Of a stretch of 64,000 bases of DNA, positions 60,759 to 64,000 are shown piece by piece (positions within the stretch are counted from its first letter, which is position 1; the number at the start of each line of letters is the position of its first letter). The translations under genes and the position numbers were made by a program. Under the pieces are notes generated by a model. That model saw only the letters and a list, made by a program, of their open reading frames with translations. It did not search any database and had not been told where the DNA came from. Source of the stretch: Adiantum capillus-veneris (taxonomy: Eukaryota; Streptophyta; Polypodiopsida; Polypodiales; Pteridaceae); assembly GCA_014529385.2 (NCBI GenBank), contig CM043957.1, positions 70,763,003 to 70,827,002 on the forward strand, written 5' to 3'.

Positions 60759-61314
60759 TTATTGTCGTTCTTCATTAGTAGTGAACCCCATCATGATTGG
60801 TGATAGAGGTTGAAGACTTGACATAAGGATGAAGGGACTAAATGTAGTCGTAACATGCTTTGCATCATGGTAAGCAAACTCCAAACTAGAGAGGAAATCT
60901 TTCCAATTGTAATAATGCCCACTACCATATGCTCTTAGCATATTCTTTAGCACTAGATTAACACTTGCAAGCTTCCTATATGTCTCTGGATGATTGGCAA
61001 TACTAATATTGTGTTGTGCTCCCAATCCTTTACAGGATATCCTCCAAAAATGATTGGAAAACATGGGTTCACAATGACTCACAATATTGTTAGGAAGTCC
61101 TATAATCTCCAGATTGTCAACAACTAACTTGGTTAGACAACCTATTGACAAGCACCCATACCAAGCCATGAATATGTATGGTGGTTGGTAGACCCACAGT
61201 AAAGACCATAAAGGTAATGCACTTATCATGACCTAAAGCTTCATAAGCTATCAAATTCATGGATTTGCATGCCGCTCCAAATATGCGTTTGCTAAACACT
61301 AGGGACCATAACAC
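60759..61314 (-). pseudogene. Dead Ty3/gypsy integrase fragment
   Basis: The minus-strand frame 61229-60759 follows the integrase core of chromovirus-like plant elements: IIGLPNNIVSHCEPMFSNHF (the second catalytic Asp is lost, SHCE in place of SDRD), then ISIANHPETYRKLASVN (the catalytic Glu region is changed), then VLKNMLRAY, NWKDFLSSLEFAYHDAKH and SPFILM. A shifted frame upstream (to 61314) includes HDKCITFMVFTVGLPTT from the core's first strand. No LTR or other domain remains nearby. Confidence 0.75.
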
Positions 61315-63172
61315 CTAGTGTGAATGCATTTAGCAACAACTTATTCAAGCCTGCATTTCCATGACTTGTAGTTGCTAATTCTTATGACGGATGTTATGCT
61401 CATAGCATACACAAAAGTTGAGGAAATGAAATATGTAAATAGCTCTACGAAAAGAAACTAAATATTTCCCACTGTAATTACTTGATAGCCTTGCTAAAAC
61501 ATTTGGACCATAATAGAACGTGAAGATTAATCACATCTAGGTACAAGCAATGAAACATTTTTATTAACAAGATATAGCCTTGCTATAAGCATAACAAGTA
61601 TGCAAAATTGTAGCCTAAAAAACCTTGAAACAACCATCCTTTAATGTTGTTTAATAGTACTTGTAACATTAAAAATTCTTACTAAGTATCCGACCTGGAC
61701 ACTGAAATTGCTTGTGATACTACATGCTCAAAATATTCTGATAAATGGATTTGACCAACACCAAGTGAGTCTATTGCAACACATGATTGGGGAAACATGT
61801 TCTAGTGACATCCAAAGATACTCATATTCTCCACATGTGGAGTATATGTCAGATAGTAATGTCAAGAAATATGATATCCATCAAGTACAAGATGAACTTG
61901 TGTGAAGACAATTGGAAACACTCAATGAAATAAGTGCGAGGGACCCTCATAAATCTTGCTCCAGCAGACTGGCTAAAATGAACCCCATGAATTTCTAGAC
62001 CATGTTGCATATCTTTATGTGGAATGCCGTCCATTGGGGGATAACTTTGCAGTCAAAACAGCCAAGGATAAAGAGGAATTCTACCTTATCAAATGCACAA
62101 AAGTGTGTACCAGACGGTGAGAGAACAAAAGGATAAGTAGCATAACAAGATTGTTAGAGGAGGGAAGGTTGTTGAAGGCTTCTATTATGGCCAAGTCAAA
62201 GGAAAAGATCATACATATAGCCTATTGGATCAAACATCTCCAGTCATGATCTACTCACATCTTTTAAGGGCCATACATTTTTCGATGAATCCTATTACTG
62301 GTCTCCTTAATCAATTCAAGTTATCTATTGAAGTATATGAGAACATTTACAATAGCATGCTATATGATGATGATGAGAGCAATGATGGTGCATCCACGTT
62401 ACTTGAAACAAAATTCCAAAACCCCTAAGTGGGAAAGTGAATGCTTTTTCTCCTAGATGCAATACATCTTTTTCTCCTCACGATTTACTGTTTTTCTTGT
62501 TATTCTTCACTTCCTCTATTCAATAATTGAGATTGTTGTACATTAAATGTCGAGCTCTGTACCAACTTGCCCCTAACTAGTACCAAAATAATACTAAGTA
62601 GTACCAAAAGGGAGCTAACCAACATAACCAAAGTGATGACAAGCAGTACCAAAACTTTTACTATAGAATTCTTTGCATAAACTCGTGTACCAAAAGTGAG
62701 CTAACCAGTACCAAAGTGCTGACAAGCAATACCAAAATTTGGTCCTATATAGCGCCAAGTTTGGTATTGTTCTAACACCAAATTTTGTACATTTTCACCA
62801 CTATATTAACACCAATGTCAAGGATTTCAAGAAGTATGCTTTTAGACTACAAACTACTAGACAACACAACAAAAGACACTAGAGATCAAGGTCCCAAGAC
62901 AGTGTACATAAAAAGTGGGTTTCCATTATATATTATGTGATATGATACAAAATTTCACCAAGAACAATAGTTCAAGAATCTCCTAGGTCAGGGGGATCAA
63001 ATTTGTAAGGGTAACCCTTGATCTATATGAAATAATCAACAACATACCCATAAATATCATCTTCTATGTCAAGATTTGGTTCTTGCGAGTGTACGCTTTG
63101 GGTACTGATTGAGTATTCATTCGAGCAACCACGGTAAAATGAGGTCCACCAAGTAAAAAGGTATTATTTGTC
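61315..63172. other. Unrecognised AT-rich sequence with a GTACCAAAA-rich cluster
   Basis: No gene is recognised. Between about 62579 and 62760, GTACCAAAA-type phrases recur together with a longer unit (GGGAGCTAACCAACATAACC, then AAAGTGATGACAAGC against AAAGTGCTGACAAGC) repeated at about 88-112 bp spacing. The frame at 62225-62428 has an acidic LYDDDESNDGA stretch but no family. Confidence 0.4.
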
Positions 63173-63340
63173 TACCATCAAATTCTCCACAAAAATAGAT
63201 TATACTTGCATTACAAAGTCTTCATATTAGATTAATTATAAAATTTTGACGTATTTTTTGTGTACCATCAAATTCTCCACAAAAATAGATTATACTTGCA
63301 TTACAAAGTCTTCATATTAGATTAATTATAAAATTTTGAC
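63173..63340. repeat. Tandem duplication, 78-bp unit at 90-bp spacing
   Basis: TACCATCAAATTCTCCACAA through ATTATAAAATTTTGAC occurs at 63173-63250 and again at 63263-63340 with no difference seen. Near identity implies a recent event. Confidence 0.95.
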
Positions 63341-64000
63341 ATCATAAATTTTCTTTATAATTAATTATTCAAAGTACTAAATATTGCAATCAACTTGTTT
63401 GATTGCTACAATATTGCTAATTTTAAGGCAAGTAATATTGACTTTTCAAGGCAAGGAAAATAACTGAGTACCACTCACATTTTCTCTCTCAAAGAACTTT
63501 CTTTTGCCATGATTATGTTGTAACGTCGGGGGAAAGGGGGGCACTATATAGTCATGTTAATATATCACGTGAGTTCCATCGAAGTTTTTTTTTTTAAAAT
63601 CCTAAAAAGTTAAGCAATCTAACAAAGATACATTAACAAGAGTATTTTTTAATCCATTTGGAAAAAAATATGTTAATTCACCAAAGAAGAGGGATCAATC
63701 GATCTATTCATGTCAACAATTTAACGGAGGGATTTTTAAGTATCCTACAAGCGCATGTTATATAGAAAGATTCTCCTAGGGTGTAACTTCACAATATTTT
63801 ATAGGAAATCATTTATTTTGTAATGTATATATGATGAACTCAAAGCACTTCTTCTTTTAACAAACTTTTGCAATATTGAAATTGAATAAAATGTAGTCAT
63901 AGAACATATAATTATAATAAATTCTATTTTTTAAAGGCAAAGCCAAATTATTAAACATCACCTACATTTCTTTCCTCAAAGCATCAAGTGTTTCTTTTGC
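63341..64000. other. AT-rich sequence to the window end
   Basis: No frame, RNA gene or TE end is recognised. A short G-rich motif GTCGGGGGAAAGGGGGGCAC lies at 63525-63544 in otherwise AT-rich text. Confidence 0.4.

Overview
The window reads as intergenic DNA of a large-genome seed plant. It holds nested LTR retrotransposons, decayed hAT, LINE and Ty3 remnants, long (GA)n, (CA)n and (TA)n tracts, and many CpG to TpG changes. A conifer or other gymnosperm fits best, helped by a fragment resembling plant NLR leucine-rich repeats and a SOUL-family exon, but this is an inference with no marker gene behind it. I found no intact host gene, no tRNA or rRNA gene and no CRISPR.

Region 1 (1-1722): a 152-bp tandem array, an AT-rich stretch that may be LTR sequence on the minus strand, and a tRNA-like SINE-type head.

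Region 2 (1723-38687): a three-level nest. The outer element is a minus-strand Ty3/gypsy-type element with 939-bp LTRs, a GCTGG target duplication and a tRNA-Asp-type primer site. It encodes Gag and protease-like proteins but shows no reverse transcriptase or integrase. Its leader carries about 280-bp repeats, each with a CG-rich palindrome. Inside its gag, with a GTAT duplication, sits a plus-strand tandem of two Tat-type elements sharing a middle LTR (LTR-internal-LTR-internal-LTR, 7575-33848). Inside the middle LTR, with an 8-bp duplication, sits a 7.3-kb TIR transposon (17088-24369). It carries a decayed intron-containing methyltransferase-like gene, an LRR fragment and the first exon of a SOUL heme-binding-type gene.

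Region 3 (38688-45219): a decayed hAT transposase, a strong hairpin, a (TA)n tract and unrecognised sequence.

Region 4 (45220-50782): a nearly complete Ty1/copia element with very short 192-bp LTRs and two reading-frame lesions.

Region 5 (50783-64000): unrecognised AT-rich sequence, local tandem repeats, two oppositely oriented LINE fragments, a dead Ty3 integrase fragment and microsatellites.

The order of insertion follows from the nesting: outer element first, Tat-type array second, TIR transposon third. The most distinctive signals are the phased palindromes of the outer leader, the TIR transposon with methyltransferase and captured exon, the paired small ORFs at the 5' end of the Tat-type elements, and a hairpin framing their TATA box.
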